Shown: positions 36,814 through 46,113, numbered from the stretch's first letter. The stretch is 64,000 bases of DNA from Kastovskya adunca ATA6-11-RM4 (GCA_019359445.1 JAHHHJ010000017.1:1-64000); one strand, 5' to 3'. Made by a program: numbers and translations. Notes: generated by a model from the letters alone, not told the origin.

Positions 36814-37686
36814 TTACTTGGAAGAAGGAAAGAAAAGAATCGGGTGCCAACTACGGCGGAACAACTCACCAGCAAAGCTACGGGCTGCTATCAATTTACC
36901 GAGATTATCAGAAGAAACAGCGATCGCACTGATGTCGTACTCCAACGCCGCATCCAGTATCTCCGTCAATGGATTGCCTAAGCAAACTTCTGTACAGACT
37001 TGCAGCCCTTGTTGTTCCAAATCTGCCTGAATCGGTGCTAATTTCTCCTGAGCTTCTTGGAGCTGATAGTCCTTCGGGATTTCTCGTCGTCCCCCTTCAT
37101 CCACCACCCACATCAACAAGCACTCCTGGAGAGAGTCGTCTGGGCGATTCTGGGCGTATTCCTTAACCTTACCGATTAGGTATTTAGAGGCATGGCTGTC
37201 ATTGTAGGGAAGCAGTAAGTACCGGAATAGATGCTGACAGCGTAACTCTAGTTCTTCGCAAGTATAAGTAGAAACTAGTTCTGGGCGCAAAATCATCAAA
37301 GGTCGATTACAGGCTTTTGCCAACCCAGTCGTCGTACTGCCAAAGAGCTTTTCTTCTAACAAGTTCCGGACTGGCATTCCCGTAATAATGACATCTGCCT
37401 GATGCTTCTTTGCCGTTTGAGGAATTGTATCTAGTGGACGCCCAGATGGGACATCGAACTGCACATTGACTCCTGAGGGTACATCCTTCAAACGTCCCTG
37501 AAGTCGATTTTGTGCCTTTTCGATTGCTTCTTGATCTATACGAGGAATTCCACCCTCTTCCCATAACGGTACGCTGTGGGTGAAAACAATTTTCTTCATG
37601 CCACTGGCAGCCAAACTGGGCACAAAATCCACAAGCCGATACAAACCGTCGGTAAAATCCGTGCAGATTAAGCAACTATGAAACAT
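36814..37686 (-). CDS. Universal stress protein, two UspA-like domains
   Basis: A 290-residue cytoplasmic protein made of two UspA folds (about 1-135 and 155-288). The first ends with ADVIITGMPVRNLLEEKLFGSTTTGLAKACNRPLMIL, the classical last helix-strand unit, and the second with YDISAIAVSSDNLGKLIAARSFAGELFRRSWHPILFFP. The Gly-rich ATP motif is incomplete in both halves (GMPV instead of GxxG), so nucleotide binding is doubtful. It stands alone with its own terminator. Role is inferred from family only: general stress response. Confidence 0.87.
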   Translation of the reverse strand: MFHSCLICTDFTDGLYRLVDFVPSLAASGMKKIVFTHSVPLWEEGGIPRIDQEAIEKAQNRLQGRLKDVPSGVNVQFDVPSGRPLDTIPQTAKKHQADVIITGMPVRNLLEEKLFGSTTTGLAKACNRPLMILRPELVSTYTCEELELRCQHLFRYLLLPYNDSHASKYLIGKVKEYAQNRPDDSLQECLLMWVVDEGGRREIPKDYQLQEAQEKLAPIQADLEQQGLQVCTEVCLGNPLTEILDAALEYDISAIAVSSDNLGKLIAARSFAGELFRRSWHPILFFPSSK

Positions 37687-37750
37687 ATCTAGGGAGAATG
37701 GATTTTCCTAACACTACCATCTCAAACCCCCTCCTACCCCCCTCTGAAGG

Positions 37751-37965
37751 CTAACTTTGAAGGATTAAGGTCTCTGGAACATTCACTTCGATAATTGTGA
37801 AAGCCCCATCGACATCTTTGCTATGCACGTGGATAGCCATCTGCTTTTGCAGACTTAATCTAACTGATAAGACTTGCGATCGCTAACGTAAGTGACATAA
37901 TGTTCCGTTTCACCCGTCGCTAGTAACTTTTCGTTCTCAATCAACCAACTCGATACGGTCAGCAT
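37751..37965 (-). pseudogene. Gene debris: two short consecutive frames
   Basis: Two minus-strand frames may be remains of one or two genes: 37855-37965 (36 residues, MLTVSSWLIENEKLLATGET, ending SYQLD) and 37751-37840 (29 residues, MAIHVHSKDVDGAFTIIEVN). The composition is protein-like but I cannot name a family, and neither has a strong ribosome site. The remainder of the 309-bp gap holds nothing else. Confidence 0.3.
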
Positions 37966-37995
37966 GCAAGCGGGTTGTTGTGCAGCGGTTCTACA

Positions 37996-38328
37996 CTACA
38001 TCAACACTAGAAGACTTTGTGTTTCGCTACTTCCAAATTGATTGATCGTGTTCAAATTATCTCTCAAGATCTGAATAATCTTCGATGTTGAGCAATTGCC
38101 AATCCGGAGATAAATAAACTTGGGTGGATGACCGTAAAGTAAACTGCGTTGGTGAAAGTCAGAATCTTTAGAAACAATCACAAACCCATTTACCTTTGCA
38201 TACTCCCAGATCACTACATCATCTGTATTGAGCAGTCCTAATGTCTTGACATGCTCGGAATTTGGATACAGTTCGACAATTCTGGAAACAATTCGGTCTG
38301 ACAGGTTTTCATCCAATAGCAGTTTCAC
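37996..38328 (-). CDS. DUF5615 PIN-like toxin
   Basis: A 110-residue protein of the DUF5615 family (PIN-like, related to Mut7-C). It starts MKLLLDENLSDRIVSRI with the first acidic residues, continues with DVVIWEYAKVNGFVIVSKDSDFHQRS carrying the SKDSDF acid pair, and ends with PPKFIYLRIGN. Predicted ribonuclease toxin. Its ATG overlaps the stop of the DUF433 gene by four bases (ATGA), so the two are translationally coupled. The pairing DUF433-DUF5615 is a frequent toxin-antitoxin module in cyanobacteria. Confidence 0.88.
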   Translation of the reverse strand: MKLLLDENLSDRIVSRIVELYPNSEHVKTLGLLNTDDVVIWEYAKVNGFVIVSKDSDFHQRSLLYGHPPKFIYLRIGNCSTSKIIQILRDNLNTINQFGSSETQSLLVLM

Positions 38329-38549
38329 AGCGATGCCACAAATAACTTTTTCTCACGATCGGCTACAAACGCAAGACAAGCTTTAATGTCTTCTGAAGTG
38401 AGTTCAGAAAAGTCTTCCAGAATTTCCGCCTCGCTCATCCCACTCGCCAAATATTCTAGGATGTCATACACTGTGATTCGCATTCCCCGAATACACGGCT
38501 TGCCACTGCGCTTTCCAGGCTCAATTGTGATGATGTGTTGGTAGTCCAT
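38325..38549 (-). CDS. DUF433 antitoxin
   Basis: A 74-residue protein with the DUF433 signature: ITIEPGKRSGKPCIRGMRITVYDILEYLASGMS, then EILEDFSELTSEDIKACLAFVADRE. It has a winged-helix-like fold and is expected to bind the downstream DUF5615 toxin and its own promoter. First gene of the two-gene module. Confidence 0.9.
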   Translation of the reverse strand: MDYQHIITIEPGKRSGKPCIRGMRITVYDILEYLASGMSEAEILEDFSELTSEDIKACLAFVADREKKLFVASL

Positions 38550-38759
38550 AAAAGTGGCACAAGAGAGAATAGCTGTTTACATTATATCGGGAACGCTTGT
38601 TGCCACAGGCTTCGTTAGCTTAATGTACTGGTTGCGCGATCGCCTTACAAATAACCTCTGAACATCGCCCCACCAACGAGACAAATAAATGGATGAGATA
38701 AAGATGATTACTTGCGGTGCAATAGCTAGACCAAGTGAAGTAGTTTCAAATGGTGGCGG

Positions 38760-39014
38760 TTGTTCTTGAGGAAAATAATCGCCTCAGGGATGGCAGAAAT
38801 TTCAGACGGCAAAATTGAAAAAGCAGATGGGTTATTCTTTTTGCAACCCGTGGTGATGGAATATGTCACAGAACGATTCGTGCAGCAGATTTGCATAGAA
38901 TTTGAGACGCAGCAGCTTAACTTTCTGCAAACACACACCCTCTTGCGAGTCCAGGCGAAAGAATACATTCGAGAGATAAAGCCCTTACGCAGCTTCCAAA
39001 TATGGAAGTCCTAG
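38760..39014 (+). pseudogene. Fragment of NB-ARC / WD-repeat type protein
   Basis: An 84-codon frame. The part DGLFFLQPVVMEYVTERFVQQICIEF and THTLLRVQAKEYIREIK matches the segment that links the NB-ARC/NACHT ATPase to the WD40 repeats in large cyanobacterial WD-repeat proteins. Neither the ATPase nor the repeats are present on either side, and no ribosome site precedes the frame, so this is a remnant of a deleted gene of several kilobases. Confidence 0.6.
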
Positions 39015-39267
39015 CTAGTAGTAGTAGGATGCTTATTTATACAAGATTTTTACGCAGCTTTAGGCACTTGAGACGAATTGAAACTGCGGTTGAGCATCAA
39101 CGAACGTGAATAAATAAAAATGGGATAAAACGTTTTTGAAATGAGGTTTTATCAAATCTTGCTAATAGGCAGTGTTGAGAGTCAAGTTAACGCCCCAGCA
39201 TCCCCAGCTCCTTTCCTCAGGAGGGAACCGAGCAAGAGAAAGAGGTCGCTGACTAGACATCCGGCGA

Positions 39268-39468
39268 CTATGACTCAGATTCGTTATTAGGCGCTAGTCC
39301 CCATTCGTGCTTGAGAAACTCCTTATACATTGTTTCGCGCACCATCATTTGCTCGTAGAGCTTAACCAAGAAGTCTTGGGCTTGTTCGCGGCTCATGTGT
39401 TGAACCTGAGATTCAAATGAGCGAAGGTTAAATTGTTGTTCCAAGGATAGTTCAACAGGCTGAGACAT
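39268..39468 (-). CDS. nblA: Phycobilisome degradation protein NblA
   Basis: A 66-residue NblA. It recruits phycobilisome subunits to the Clp protease and is needed for bleaching during nutrient starvation. Recognisable: LSLEQQFNLRSFESQVQHMSREQAQDFLVKLYEQMMVRETMYKEFLKHEWG, which covers nearly the whole family consensus including the C-terminal phycobiliprotein-binding end. AGGAGA lies eight bases before ATG. Upstream, on the gene's strand, TTGTCA and TTAATA spaced by 17 bases could form a promoter, and a small palindrome (TACCT-N6-AGGTA, 39584-39599) lies further up. No clear NtcA site was seen. Confidence 0.95.
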   Translation of the reverse strand: MSQPVELSLEQQFNLRSFESQVQHMSREQAQDFLVKLYEQMMVRETMYKEFLKHEWGLAPNNESES

Positions 39469-39749
39469 GATACTTTCTCCTACTTAAGAGAGATAAATGG
39501 GTTCAGAACAGAAACCCTTGTCAGCTAAAGACTATATGTCTTTCGCTATTAAGAAATATAACAATAATTTGACAAAGTGCCTATACCTCTAAATAGGTAC
39601 TTCTGTAGAATCAAAAGATGGAATCCTTTCTCAAAAAGTTTCCTAAATTGGATGAAACACTTGTATCAGGTTGCTTTCAGCCAGTTTGCTCAGAGCGAAC
39701 AATAAGTTAAGTAAATATGCTTAATAACCAGCTTAAATGCGGAATTATA
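39469..39749. other. Upstream region of nblA
   Basis: Noncoding. Contains the possible nblA promoter and the palindrome at 39584-39599. Nothing else seen before the composite repeat begins near 39750. Confidence 0.5.
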
Positions 39750-39955
39750 AGTCCTGAGTCCTGAGTCCTGAGTAGGGAAGAAAGTATGTTCGGCGAAGCC
39801 GTTGCCGGAGGCTAGGGTGAAGGGTGAAGTATGAAGGGAAGGGTGAAGGGTGAAGTATGAAGGGAAGGGTGAGTGTAGTTATCCCCTGCTTTTCTGCTCC
39901 CCTGCTCCCTAATCCTTACTCAGGACTCAGCACTCTGTCTTCACCCTTCCTCTCC
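39750..39955. repeat. Composite intergenic repeat, locus 3 (inverted)
   Basis: Reverse orientation of locus 2: repeated gtcctgagt, the inverted 48-bp motif (39775-39822), gggtgaagtatgaag units, then ctgctcccc and a further actcaggactcag. It fills the gap up to the polA start. Confidence 0.88.
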
Positions 39956-39976
39956 AATCCCAAATAAAATAGAGTT

Positions 39977-42967
39977 ATGTCTCAAACCACCTCTGCACCC
40001 CAAAGTGCTGCTGATTCCTCTCAACAGCAGCCTCTGTACATCCTGGTTGATGGTCACTCTTTAGCTTTTCGCTCTTATTTCGCCTTTGCCAAAGGGCGAG
40101 ATGGGGGATTGAAAACGAAATCGGGGATTCCTACAAGTGTTTGCTTTGGCTTTCTCAAGGCTCTAACAGAAGTGATGGGGTCAGAATCTCCAGACTCGAT
40201 GGCTGTCGCCTTCGATTTGAGCTTGCCGACATTTCGCCATGAAGCGGACGACACCTACAAAGCCGACCGTCCAGACACGCCGGAAGATTTTATTCCTGAC
40301 CTGAAAAACCTCAAAGAGTTGGTGACGGCGTTGAAAGTGCCTGTAGTAACGTCCCCAGGTTATGAGGCGGATGACGTGTTGGCGACTTTAGCTCGTCAGG
40401 CTAGTGCCCAAGGGTATCGAGTGAAGATATTAACAGGCGATCGCGATCTATTCCAACTCATTGACCCCACGAAAGGCATCAGCGTCCTCTACCTCAACAG
40501 CACTTTCCTCAAGCGGGGTAACTCCACCGGCCCTACGGAATTTGGGCCCGAAGAGGTTAGAGAAAAGCTCGGCATCGCCCCAGAACAAGTCGTTGACTAC
40601 AAAGCCCTTTGTGGTGACAAATCAGACAACATTCCTGGCGTTAAAGGTATTGGCGACAAAACAGCGGTAAGCCTGCTCAAAGAGTACGGCTCCCTAGATA
40701 AAATTTATGCCTCATTAGACAGCATCAAAGGCGCAACGCAAAAAAAACTAGAAGCAGGGAAACAAGAAGCAGAACACTCCCGCTACTTAGCTCAGTTAGC
40801 CTTTGATGCGCCTGTAAACATGGAGCTACAAGAGGGCAAGTTAGAGGGATTTGACACCGACGTTCTCAAACCCCTTTTAGAAAAGCTAGAATTTCAGACA
40901 TTTTTAAAGAAAATTGACCAGCTTCAGCAACGATTTGGCGGCTTCCCTGTTGAAGAGGCTCCGACGGGGACTGTCCCCGAAGAGGTTCTCGCCCCCGATA
41001 CTGGCGACGACCTGTGGTTTTTCAGTGCGGAGGAGACGGAAGAATACCAGCAGCAGCAAGCCTCTCAGGATGAGCTGCAACCAACCATCATTGATACTCC
41101 CGAAAAGCTGGCTCAGTTGGTCAAGCAACTGCAAGGTTGCACTGACCCGGAAATCCCGACAGCTTGGGACACAGAAACCAGCGATTTAGAGCCACGGGAT
41201 GCCCAACTGGTGGGGATTGGCTGCTGCTTTACTAAAGGCAAACAGGCAAAGGGTAAAACGGAACTTGAGCGGGATGATGTGGAAGTCGCCTATATCCCCA
41301 TTGGTCACAAAGCGGGTGGAAATTTAGAGAAGGACGCGGTTCTAGAAGCACTGCGCCCGATTTTAGAAAGCGATAAGTATCCAAAATCGCTGCAAAATGC
41401 CAAATTTGACCGCTTAGTGTTGCATTTTCAGGGCATTCACCTGCGGGGTGTCGTCTTCGATACGATGCTGGCAAGCTATGTATTAAATCCTGACAATAGC
41501 CATAACTTGAGTGACTTGGCGTTGAAATATCTGGGTATTGTTGCCAAGTCATTCACTGACTTAGTGCCGAAAGGCAAAACGATGGCGGATATTGATATCC
41601 CCAGCGTCGCTAACTACTGCGGGATGGATGTCTATACTACATTTGGATTGGTTCTTAAGCTGCGGGAGGAACTGAAACAAACCCCGAAACTGCACAAGCT
41701 GTTGCTGGATGTTGAGCAACCCTTGGAGCCTGTCTTAGCCGATATGGAATCTCTGGGTATCCGTATCGACCGAGATTACCTGAAACAATTCTCCCAAACG
41801 CTGGAAAAAGATTTAGAGGCAATCGAGCAGAGAGCTTACAAAGCGGCGGGGGAAAAATTTAATTTAGGCTCTCCCAAACAGTTGAGTGAGTTGCTGTTTG
41901 ACAAATTGAACCTGAGTAAAAAGAAGTCTCGCAAGATTAAAACAGGTTACTCAACTGACCACGCCACGTTAGAAAAGCTGCAAGAAGAAGATGAAAGTGG
42001 GGTTGTCAATGCGGTTTTGGAGTACCGTACTCTCTCTAAGTTGAAGTCTACCTATGTTGATGCTCTACCAGCACTAGTCCGTCCAGAGACGCATCGGGTG
42101 CATACAGACTTCAACCAAACAGCGACATCTACGGGGCGTCTATCTTCTTCTAGTCCGAACTTGCAAAATATTCCCATCCGGACTGCCTTTTCTCGCCAAA
42201 TTCGTAGGGCGTTTCTTCCAGAACCGGGTTGGATGCTGGTGACAGCGGATTATTCTCAGATTGAGTTACGTATTTTGGCACACCTGAGTAAAGAGCCAAT
42301 ATTGGTTGAGACGTACAAAAATAACGAAGATGTTCACGCGGTAACGGCGCGGTTGCTGTTTGAGAAGGAGGAAGTGACGCCAGATGAGCGGCGTTTGGGT
42401 AAAACGATTAACTTTGGTGTGATTTATGGGATGGGGGCGCAGCGTTTTGCGCGGGAAACAGGAATTTCGCCGCAATTGGGTAAAGAATTTATTGAGCGGT
42501 TTAACGATCGCTATTCAAAAGTTTTCGAGTACTTGCAGCAGTTACAAAAAGAAGCGATCGCGCAAGGCTACGTTGAAACAATTTTAGGACGCCGCCGCTA
42601 CTTCAACTTCAATTCACACACTCTTCTCCAGAACCGAGGCAAAAACACCCAAGACATCAACCTCGACAAACTCAAAGGTTTAGGCCCCTACGACGCCGGA
42701 TTACTCCGCGCCGCCGCCAATGCCCCAATTCAAGGATCTAGTGCTGACATCATCAAAATCGCCATGGTGAAGATGCACGATATCTTGCAAGACTACCAGG
42801 CACGTCTCCTCTTGCAAGTTCACGACGAACTGATCTTGGAAGTTCCCCCCGATGAGTGGGAGGAATTGCAGGTGAAGATTCGCCAGACGATGGAAAACGC
42901 TGTTCAGTTAAGCATTCCTCTCCTGGTTGATGTTGGTGCTGGGCAAAACTGGATGGATACGAAGTAG
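39977..42967 (+). CDS. polA: DNA polymerase I
   Basis: A 996-residue repair and replication polymerase. The N-terminal 5'-3' exonuclease (about 13-310) shows LVDGHSLAFRSYFAF, YEADDVLATLA, LTGDRDLFQL and GDKSDNIPGVKGIGDKTA. The 3'-5' exonuclease (about 365-560) keeps its acidic residues (WDTETSDLE, NAKFDRLVLH, NYCGMDVYTTF), so proofreading is probably active. The polymerase domain (about 600-996) has motif A DYSQIELRILAHLS, motif B RRLGKTINFGVIYGMGAQ and motif C VHDELILEVP. An acidic, Glu/Gln-rich linker of about 60 residues joins the first two domains, making the protein longer than the E. coli enzyme. The gene directly follows composite repeat locus 3. Confidence 0.96.
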   Translation: MSQTTSAPQSAADSSQQQPLYILVDGHSLAFRSYFAFAKGRDGGLKTKSGIPTSVCFGFLKALTEVMGSESPDSMAVAFDLSLPTFRHEADDTYKADRPDTPEDFIPDLKNLKELVTALKVPVVTSPGYEADDVLATLARQASAQGYRVKILTGDRDLFQLIDPTKGISVLYLNSTFLKRGNSTGPTEFGPEEVREKLGIAPEQVVDYKALCGDKSDNIPGVKGIGDKTAVSLLKEYGSLDKIYASLDSIKGATQKKLEAGKQEAEHSRYLAQLAFDAPVNMELQEGKLEGFDTDVLKPLLEKLEFQTFLKKIDQLQQRFGGFPVEEAPTGTVPEEVLAPDTGDDLWFFSAEETEEYQQQQASQDELQPTIIDTPEKLAQLVKQLQGCTDPEIPTAWDTETSDLEPRDAQLVGIGCCFTKGKQAKGKTELERDDVEVAYIPIGHKAGGNLEKDAVLEALRPILESDKYPKSLQNAKFDRLVLHFQGIHLRGVVFDTMLASYVLNPDNSHNLSDLALKYLGIVAKSFTDLVPKGKTMADIDIPSVANYCGMDVYTTFGLVLKLREELKQTPKLHKLLLDVEQPLEPVLADMESLGIRIDRDYLKQFSQTLEKDLEAIEQRAYKAAGEKFNLGSPKQLSELLFDKLNLSKKKSRKIKTGYSTDHATLEKLQEEDESGVVNAVLEYRTLSKLKSTYVDALPALVRPETHRVHTDFNQTATSTGRLSSSSPNLQNIPIRTAFSRQIRRAFLPEPGWMLVTADYSQIELRILAHLSKEPILVETYKNNEDVHAVTARLLFEKEEVTPDERRLGKTINFGVIYGMGAQRFARETGISPQLGKEFIERFNDRYSKVFEYLQQLQKEAIAQGYVETILGRRRYFNFNSHTLLQNRGKNTQDINLDKLKGLGPYDAGLLRAAANAPIQGSSADIIKIAMVKMHDILQDYQARLLLQVHDELILEVPPDEWEELQVKIRQTMENAVQLSIPLLVDVGAGQNWMDTK

Positions 42968-43088
42968 AGATTTTTTGCTCTGGGCTGACATTTCCTCACT
43001 TGGCTCAAGGAAGGTTTCTGCGTTTGCATAAAAACCCAAGCGCTTGAGTTACAATGCAGATATATATTAAAAAGCTATAAAAACCTAC

Positions 43089-43346
43089 AGGCCAACCGTA
43101 CTGAAGAAAGATGGTTTTAGTGTACGCATTTACACCAACGATCATCTTCCGTCTCATGTTCACGTTATTAAAGCGGGTGGCGAAGCAAAAATCAACCTCG
43201 GCAGTGAAACAGAAGACCCCTCACTCATTCAAATTTGGAATATGAGCGATGGAGATGTGAAAAAAGCTCTGCAACTAATTTTTGTTCATCAGACAGAACT
43301 ATTAAAGAAATGGAGCGAGATTCATGAAGAACTTGAATTTAACTGA
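43089..43346 (+). pseudogene. DUF4160 protein whose ATG start appears to be changed to AGG
   Basis: An 85-residue frame matching DUF4160: PTVLKKDGFSVRIYTNDHLPSHVHV, KINLGSE and NMSDGDVKKALQLIFVHQTELLKKW. The family normally begins MPTVL; here the codon before PTVL is AGG (43089-43091) and no ATG, GTG or TTG in this frame lies upstream before a stop. Either the gene is newly inactivated by one base change or it starts at a non-standard codon. It overlaps the start of the DUF2442 gene by 23 bases, as is usual for this pair, which otherwise looks intact. Confidence 0.7.
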
Positions 43347-43758
43347 GAAAATCTTAAAGGATGAGATTGCAAAGGCAAGGATCTCGGCACGCGAATCTGA
43401 TGCATCAGAGCCACGTGCTCAGTCCGTTCACTACGATCAAAAATCTAGTCGTATTGTCGTGGAACTGCGAAATGGAGCCAGCTTCTTATTTCCCCCTGAG
43501 TTAGTTCAAGGATTAGCGGGTGCCTCGACTGATGACCTCGTACAAGTGGAAGTTACCCCATCTGGCGAGGGACTACACTGGGAAACGCTAGATGTTGATT
43601 TAAGTATTCCAGCTTTGATGATAGGGATATTTGGGACTAAAGCTTGGATGGCCCAATTAGGTAGTAAAGGAGGTTCTGCCACCTCAACGGCAAAAGCAAA
43701 AGCCGCTCGTAATAACGGGAAGAAAGGAGGGCGTCCGCGAAAAACCGTTCATCAATAG
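43324..43758 (+). CDS. DUF2442 domain protein
   Basis: A 144-residue protein with the DUF2442 core (residues about 35-100: SVHYDQKSSRIVVELRNGASFLFPPELVQGLAG, VEVTPSGEGLHWETLDVDLSIPALMIGIFG). The C-terminal 35 residues are rich in Ala, Lys and Gly and end GKKGGRPRKTVHQ, resembling an AT-hook (GRPRK), which suggests DNA binding. It partners DUF4160 genes; the pair behaves like a two-component module whose function is not established. Here the partner lacks a normal start. Confidence 0.85.
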   Translation: MKNLNLTEKILKDEIAKARISARESDASEPRAQSVHYDQKSSRIVVELRNGASFLFPPELVQGLAGASTDDLVQVEVTPSGEGLHWETLDVDLSIPALMIGIFGTKAWMAQLGSKGGSATSTAKAKAARNNGKKGGRPRKTVHQ

Positions 43759-44185
43759 CACTCTCAAAAACTTCTATAGAGAGAGGTTGTAGAAAGTTTC
43801 AACTTCCCTAATTCAATCAATTCATCAAAACTAATTGTTAGGGAAACCCTCCGTAAAAATTGTTGGATTGAAAAGTTAATGGCAATAGGTGCCTCAATTA
43901 ACCTGGACTTGTTTTTTTTACCTTAGTTATATTCCTGTTCGCAACTTTTACTCACAAGTATTTCCGAGATTGACCTAGGTTCTTACTGAGCGATAGAGCA
44001 TGGCTAGAGCGGTCGCGGTGAAATTAATATTAATTCCCTGCGATCGCTCTTCCAGCTAACAAATCATTAACTACTAGCAATCCCCAATGATTCGTGTCCT
44101 AGCCTTACAAGCCCCTAAGGCACGTCTATGTGTCTTTGTGGTTGATTAAAAAGCTTTTCATCAACCAAATAGGATGGCGATCAGT
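43759..44185. other. Noncoding region
   Basis: About 427 bp between convergent genes. I see no coding frame or strong hairpin; one weak stem (ctctc/gagag) near 43760-43785 may terminate the DUF2442 transcript. Confidence 0.45.
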
Positions 44186-44659
44186 CTAGTTATTACCTTG
44201 GGGTTGAGCCGGTTGAACTTTGGCTTGAATATCAACATTCTGGACACCTCTGATCTCCCGTGCCAAAGGTTCGATGCGCTCATACTGCTCTTGAGTAGGA
44301 ACGGTTCCTGCGACAGTGACAACACCCTCCTCCGCTTCTACGGTCAAAAGGCTAGCAGGTAAGTTCGCTTCTAACTTGCTGGCGATTTCCCTAGCTAAGT
44401 CAGCATCAGCTCTGACATCATCATTACCCAAGGCTTGGTCGCGTTCTTCTCGTGCCCGAATATCTGAATTAAGTTGGTCTCTGCGAACTTCGCTGGTAGC
44501 ATCTTCTTGCCCTTCTCGTGCCTCTTCAGCAGCGGGAGTTCCGATAGTTTCTTCTGTAGTATCGGGAGCGGCGGTATTGGTTTGGGCAACGTCGGATTGA
44601 CAAGCGGCAGCACCAGCTAGGAGCAGAGCGCTAATTAGAAGTGTAGTTAGCTTCTTCAT
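44186..44659 (-). CDS. BON domain lipoprotein
   Basis: A 157-residue exported lipoprotein: the signal peptide MKKLTTLLISALLLAGAAAC ends in a lipobox with Cys20. An acidic, charged linker (about 40-90) precedes a single BON domain (about 85-150): LAREIASKLEANLPASLLTVEAEEGVVTVAGTVPTQEQYERIEPLAREIRGVQNVD. BON domains attach to membranes or stabilise envelopes. Single gene, convergent with DUF2442. Confidence 0.88.
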   Translation of the reverse strand: MKKLTTLLISALLLAGAAACQSDVAQTNTAAPDTTEETIGTPAAEEAREGQEDATSEVRRDQLNSDIRAREERDQALGNDDVRADADLAREIASKLEANLPASLLTVEAEEGVVTVAGTVPTQEQYERIEPLAREIRGVQNVDIQAKVQPAQPQGNN

Positions 44660-44819
44660 TTGTGATTGAATCCTAAATAAATTTGTTTTGTCTTTATTCT
44701 AGCCTTACCAATAAATGTGACGGAATGTGACAGTATGAGTCATTAAAGGGAAGATGATCTTCTAACCGCAAATACCATCCTTTGGAAATATCAGTTATAA
44801 AAATCATTCTTAGGGAGTA

Positions 44820-45251
44820 CTAGTTTTTCAACCGATAGCGCACTAGTTTCCTCACATCTTCCTGAGACAATCTTAGTTCTTGAGCAATCATCGCTTCCAC
44901 TTGGCTGACTTCTGTCACCAGAAACTCAAATTCCAGCTCTTTCAAAGCAGAATCGGTAGTTTTGATCTCAACTTTAGTTAGTCCTAAATCGGTATAGATA
45001 TCCGCTTGAATCACTAGCACCGTCAGGGAAAGTTGTACCTCTAGCTCTCTATCAGCTTCTAGCTTATCAACGCTACCGTAGGGACGGCTTAAAAGTTGGT
45101 TAGCTAATAGTCCACCACCCGTCCAAAAAGTTATTCCTAATAAAGGTAGAGAGAGCCAAAATTCTAAGCCCAGAGCGGGCAATTTTTTCAGCCATTGGGG
45201 TGAAGACATAAAACTTTGTTTGAAGTGAGAAGAATTCTTTGATCCGGTCAA
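44820..45251 (-). CDS. Hypothetical single-span membrane protein upstream of the two-component system
   Basis: A 143-residue protein, or 129 residues if the in-frame ATG at 45209 is used (MSSPQWLKKLPALGLEF). It has one membrane segment near residues 27-47 (LEFWLSLPLLGITFWTGGG), followed by a charged soluble part with LEVQLSLTVLVIQADI and a helical end (QEDVRKLVRYRLKN). I do not recognise a family. It is divergent from the response regulator gene, sharing a 114-bp promoter region, which suggests it may be a target or accessory of that system. Confidence 0.65.
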   Translation of the reverse strand: MTGSKNSSHFKQSFMSSPQWLKKLPALGLEFWLSLPLLGITFWTGGGLLANQLLSRPYGSVDKLEADRELEVQLSLTVLVIQADIYTDLGLTKVEIKTTDSALKELEFEFLVTEVSQVEAMIAQELRLSQEDVRKLVRYRLKN

Positions 45252-45365
45252 CTATCAGTAAGAATCAGACTGGTGGAAGACGTGCTAAACAATGCTGCTT
45301 CTTTAGGATGAATACATAATCAGAGATTTCTGTCTCTAGAGGGAAAAGGGCGATCGCTTTATTTT

Positions 45366-46043
45366 ATGAAAATCTTACTGGTAGAAGACGATCTGGCACA
45401 ATTAGAGCCAATACAGGCGGCGTTGTCGCAAGTCGGACACGTTGTAGATGGTGTCGATGATGGAGACATGGCTCTATGGCTGCTGTCCCAAAAAGAGTAT
45501 GACCTGTTGATCTTAGACTGGATGTTGCCGAAAATCAGCGGCTTAAATGTTTGTCGTCAGTATCGACAAGCTGGGAAAACTGCCCCTGTGTTGATGCTTA
45601 CCGCTAAGGATACCACCGCTGATAAAGTGACAGGATTAGATGCGGGAGCTGATGACTATCTCGTTAAGCCTACCGATATTATTGAACTGTTGGCGCGAGT
45701 ACGGGCATTATCGAGGCGATCGCCTCTGTGGCAAGGAGATAGTTTGGGCGTAGGAGATTTGCAACTACACCTGACGACACTCACCGCTGAACGAGGGCAG
45801 GCAAGTGTCACCTTATCAGCCCGCGAGTCTCAGTTGCTAGAGTACTTCCTCCGTCACCCTCATCAGGTTTTAACCCGCACTCAAATTGAACAGTCTCTAT
45901 GGGAATGGGGCACAGAACCAGAAAGCAATGCGGTGACAACGTTAGTCCGCAGGCTGCGGCAACGCTTGCAGTTAGTCGGTGCAGCAGACTGGATTGAGAC
46001 CGTCTACGGTATGGGATACTGCCTCAACCCTGGGGAAAGTTGA
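45366..46043 (+). CDS. rppA: OmpR-family response regulator (RppA/NrsR-like)
   Basis: A 225-residue response regulator. Receiver domain (about 1-118) with acidic DD8-9, phosphorylated Asp51 in LLILDWMLPK, MLTAKD and Lys in YLVKP. Winged-helix DNA-binding domain (about 128-222): LSARESQLLEYFLRHPHQVLTRTQIEQSLWEW, TLVRRLRQRLQ and VYGMGYCL. It is followed by its histidine kinase. The pair resembles RppA/RppB (NrsR/NrsS) of Synechocystis, implicated in redox or nickel responses and photosynthesis gene control; the stimulus here is unknown. Confidence 0.85.
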   Translation: MKILLVEDDLAQLEPIQAALSQVGHVVDGVDDGDMALWLLSQKEYDLLILDWMLPKISGLNVCRQYRQAGKTAPVLMLTAKDTTADKVTGLDAGADDYLVKPTDIIELLARVRALSRRSPLWQGDSLGVGDLQLHLTTLTAERGQASVTLSARESQLLEYFLRHPHQVLTRTQIEQSLWEWGTEPESNAVTTLVRRLRQRLQLVGAADWIETVYGMGYCLNPGES

Positions 46044-46113
46044 ATGTAAACAGAGGGAAAGACTTTTTCATGTTTGCTTACCATTTACCCGCAGACTTTT
46101 GCCTTCTTTAGCC

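Noticed and set aside
45979-46113. N-terminal extension of the RppB-like kinase overlapping rppA
   Set aside because: The extra 45 residues are out-of-frame translation of the regulator end and have no kinase features.
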